Source of the DNA: Beaufortia kweichowensis
Lineage: Eukaryota > Chordata > Actinopteri > Cypriniformes > Gastromyzontidae
Assembly: GCA_019155185.1 (NCBI GenBank)
Contig: CM032795.1
Location: 9,837,795 to 9,901,794, forward strand
Direction: 5' to 3'
Length of the DNA stretch: 64,000 nucleotides
Shown: positions 61,301 through 64,000 of the stretch, in pieces
Position numbering within the stretch: the first letter of the stretch is position 1
How the letters are laid out: each line of letters begins with the position of its first letter
Notes under the pieces: generated by a model
What the model saw: the letters and a program-made list of their open reading frames with translations, nothing else
Told to the model about the DNA's origin: nothing
Databases searched by the model: none
Position numbers and translations under genes: made by a program

Positions 61301-64000
61301 CTGTGTTGGTCCACGTCTGCTGCAATTACACCTACGGTCATGGCAGAAAAAAGAGGATTTGCATGAAATACAGTGATTTTCCATGTTAAGGTTATGAGAA
61401 AGTCTAGAAATCAGACAGTTTTTTCTGGCCATCGGTTCAATCAAAATATTGTTGCTATGCCTAAGTTCATATCTTGTAGGGATGCTGGCTGATTTTGGTA
61501 GGACCCAATGATTTTTGTGATGAGAAAATCATGGATGGGTTCACAGAATCTAAAAATAGAATTTACTATACCGCCCAAAATGTCACAGAATTTGGTAAAA
61601 TTTGGATTAAATAATTACAGAAAAAGTTTTCTTTTTATTAAAATCTCATGATTTCAAGTGATTGCAATAAACCCACTTTTAATTAAACCATTTAAACAGA
61701 AATAAAAGGGATAAAACGATTGATTTTAGGGTTCTATTACTACATTTTATTAAGTATTTTATAATAAATATATGGTTTTGTCTTTGCCTGTTACTGTTGT
61801 ATAGAATACATAATGTCATGTCCCACAAATATGCCAAAAATACAAACAACATAACTATTGATTTCCGTACCCTTTTCAGGATTCCTGTAATGAAGCTTAA
61901 ATGTCAGCCGCTCAAATGTTCAGAAATGTTGTATGCATTGAAAGGAGTAGATACAATTAGGCAATGTCAGGTTTGTTTTCTTTTAGTGTTGAAACGGTTT
62001 ACCTTTGTAATGGAATTGTGTGCGTGCATGTAACTAAGCGATATGACCAGCATAGTGTCACCTACTTTAATCTAGGGATTAGACCTGTATTTTAGGAATG
62101 TGTATGCGTTTCATGCTGTAGAGCAGGAACGTGTTTATCCCATCTGTCTGTAGCACAGGGAAGTTAGGGGCAGCAGTCATCTGTTCTTATCTGTTTATGG
62201 CTCTAGATAAGACCTCTGGAACTGGATATCTGACCCTCCCTTCTGTCTCTGCCCTGCTGCATAATGAGGGTTTGCTTGGCAAATTGCATATCTGCCCAGT
62301 GTAATCTGAAAAGATGCCATTAGCATGGCAGCACTCTCATCTCCTGCTCGGGTGACGGGAGCCTGCTGTGTGGTGTGGGACTGCTGAGGTCACGTGACAC
62401 TGAGCTGTAATCGTAAAGAGAGGAAATTGTGTTTTTGCCCTGTAAATCCTATGATGGTGAGTTTTTAAGAGGTGGTGTCAAAGAGAAACAGGCCAGGTAT
62501 GAAGGCCACCCATACATGTCTTTATAGTGGATTTCTTCTGCTGTGTAAACTGTGTGCTTTGGGCATGTGTGTTGAAAGATGCTTTGACAGTGGCTGAATG
62601 TGGATTTGACAGGTGTGTCGTAATGTTTGTTTTATATTTATATGTTTTACTATGCGAAATCAAAGTTAACCTTCAGGTTTTTATTTCATAGAACTTTCAA
62701 CTGCAAAATAATAATGATAAATAGAGCGTTTAATTTAAAGCATTTTACCTTGCCCTGTCGTACAAGGATCTTTTCTTAAAGCAGGTCCAACCATATAGGC
62801 TATATTTGAAAAGAGTTTTCATAGATTTGCTGTTTGATGCTTGTTCTGCATATCCCAATGGTAAATTCTTCTTTGCAAATCTACATATTTATGCCGACAA
62901 CCCCATCCTGTGGTGGAGACAGTTACATTGATACATTTATGAAAGATACATCTATTAATCAACTAATTTGACCTAATAATCACAAAATACAGTGTGTTTA
63001 TAGATATAGTCTATTTCAATAAATAATTCTGTCCACATTTATCACATCAAGGGAATCATAGGACCATGTTTTCTGCAAGATAAAATGTTTTTGTAAGTTT
63101 GTGGATCTGATAAAAATGACCGTTAAAGAACATTTTTCATGAAGGCCACCCATTTTTCTTTTCCAGCACAATGCAGGGGACCCTGAAAACTTGACATGTT
63201 TTTGTGTGTGCGTGTGTGTTTTTGTTGGTTTTCCAAGTGGTTTCACCTTGTGTTCTGTTTGTTTTTTTATGGCGAGTCATATGTTGTAATGTACAAAGAT
63301 TAACTGGCATCATTAAGACTCAATTTATATAATATGACAGGATAGGAAGTTAAAATAATTCCTTCTGGATCAGAGACCAATATGATAAAATACAAAAGGT
63401 TATTCTCAAGTTACATGGTGCAGACTGACACATTTGGATGGATTAAATGGATAGAAAGAGACGTGTTATGGTTGGGAATGTTTGGCATGTTTGGTCAATT
63501 TTATCATGCCATCCTCTGTTCTCTTCTCATAGAAACTCTTTGATGAATGTTCGTTGCCACAGGCACACCACACTTAATGTCAGCCCATGCCATTGGTTGG
63601 CCTTTTTATTAAAGGTTGTGTCCCATTGACTGTTATAGTAGAATCGGCTAACCCGGGGCCGTCATGCCAACATCTGTTCAGAGAATTTATTTAAAGAGAT
63701 TTAAATAAATTGAGCTTTCCAAACTTAAACGCATGGAAGCTCTTTAAGTTAAAAAACACTAAGTAGTGTAAAGAGTATTGCAACTAAAGGTTTTCTTGCA
63801 TTCTCGTATTTTGTCTTGTTACCATTTCTTGCTGTCCACTTCCCAGCATAAACAATTCTAGCATTTTAGGAGAAAACATACACACACTTCCATTCGTTAT
63901 CTTTTGTTGACCTTATCTTTAATATCGCTGAGCATTGGAGTCATGATATCAATTAAATAAAGTATCTGAGGTTAGAATTATAGCTGCTACGACTAATTGT
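58330..64000 (+). other. Presumed first intron of the right-hand gene
   Basis: No coding exon recognised. Apart from the MITE at 59,536-59,815, it is ordinary unique DNA with short chance ORFs. The short stretch 62,330-62,410 is richer in GC. Confidence 0.4.
59536..59815. mobile_element. Diverged MITE, 'agttcacccca' family
   Basis: 'cttagttcaccccaaaataa' at the left, 'cttttttgggtgtctgtcta' at the right. The interior follows the 26,431 element ('gtatatgactattttttctg', 'ttctgtggaa'). Older than that copy. Confidence 0.65.

Overview
The window is vertebrate nuclear DNA and looks like a cyprinid-type ray-finned fish. Genes are split by GT-AG introns. The non-coding DNA is AT-rich and crowded with small inverted-repeat DNA transposons, a tRNA-derived SINE, an L2-type LINE and Tc1 debris. 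No prokaryotic features (operons, ribosome binding sites, CRISPR) are seen. Gene models below were built by hand from splice sites, codon phase and remembered family features; no alignment was run.

Region 1 (1-19,500) is a CXC chemokine cluster. Two near-identical ~2.9 kb segments (1-2805 and 5901-8892) each carry a four-exon CXCL9/10/11-like gene. The first copy has a one-base deletion; the second is intact. Between them lies a different four-exon CXC chemokine (3546-5180) whose last exon is a ~640 bp purine-only GGA/GAA repeat, predicted to add a very long Glu/Lys(/Arg) tail. A third intact CXCL9/10/11-like gene is at 9732-10627. A fourth (14182-14727) has lost its ATG, a gapped relic of it follows (15991-16250), and possible promoter/exon scraps lie at 18,540-19,184. 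The intact promoters carry kappa-B sites and TATA boxes, and the duplicated pair also has an ISRE, as expected for interferon/NF-kB-induced chemokines.

Region 2 (19,822-36,800) is flotillin-2 on the + strand: eleven coding exons, 428 aa, with two tandem copies of exon 3 (25,197-25,287 and 25,925-26,015) that must be mutually exclusive to keep the frame. Its introns hold several MITEs and a 5'-truncated L2 LINE.

Region 3 (37,222-42,277, minus) is a nine-exon T-box factor of the VegT/Tbx16 type (tbx16l/tbx6l-like), 552 aa. Region 4 (46,957-50,412, minus) is eral1, the mitochondrial Era-like GTPase, eleven exons, 450 aa.

Region 5 (50,413-64,000) has no convincing coding exon. It contains three promoter-like GC/CpG-rich islands (about 55.45, 56.65 and 58.0-58.3 kb), each followed by a good splice donor on the + strand. 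From recalled mammalian gene order (FAM222B head-to-head with ERAL1, ERAL1 tail-to-tail with FLOT2), these are probably first exons of a fam222b-like gene with a long first intron.

The genes are not one pathway. The chemokines are immune-inducible, flotillin-2 is a membrane scaffold, the T-box gene is a mesoderm-type transcription factor, and eral1 serves mitochondrial ribosome assembly. The order flot2 - T-box - eral1 - (fam222b) looks like conserved vertebrate synteny.
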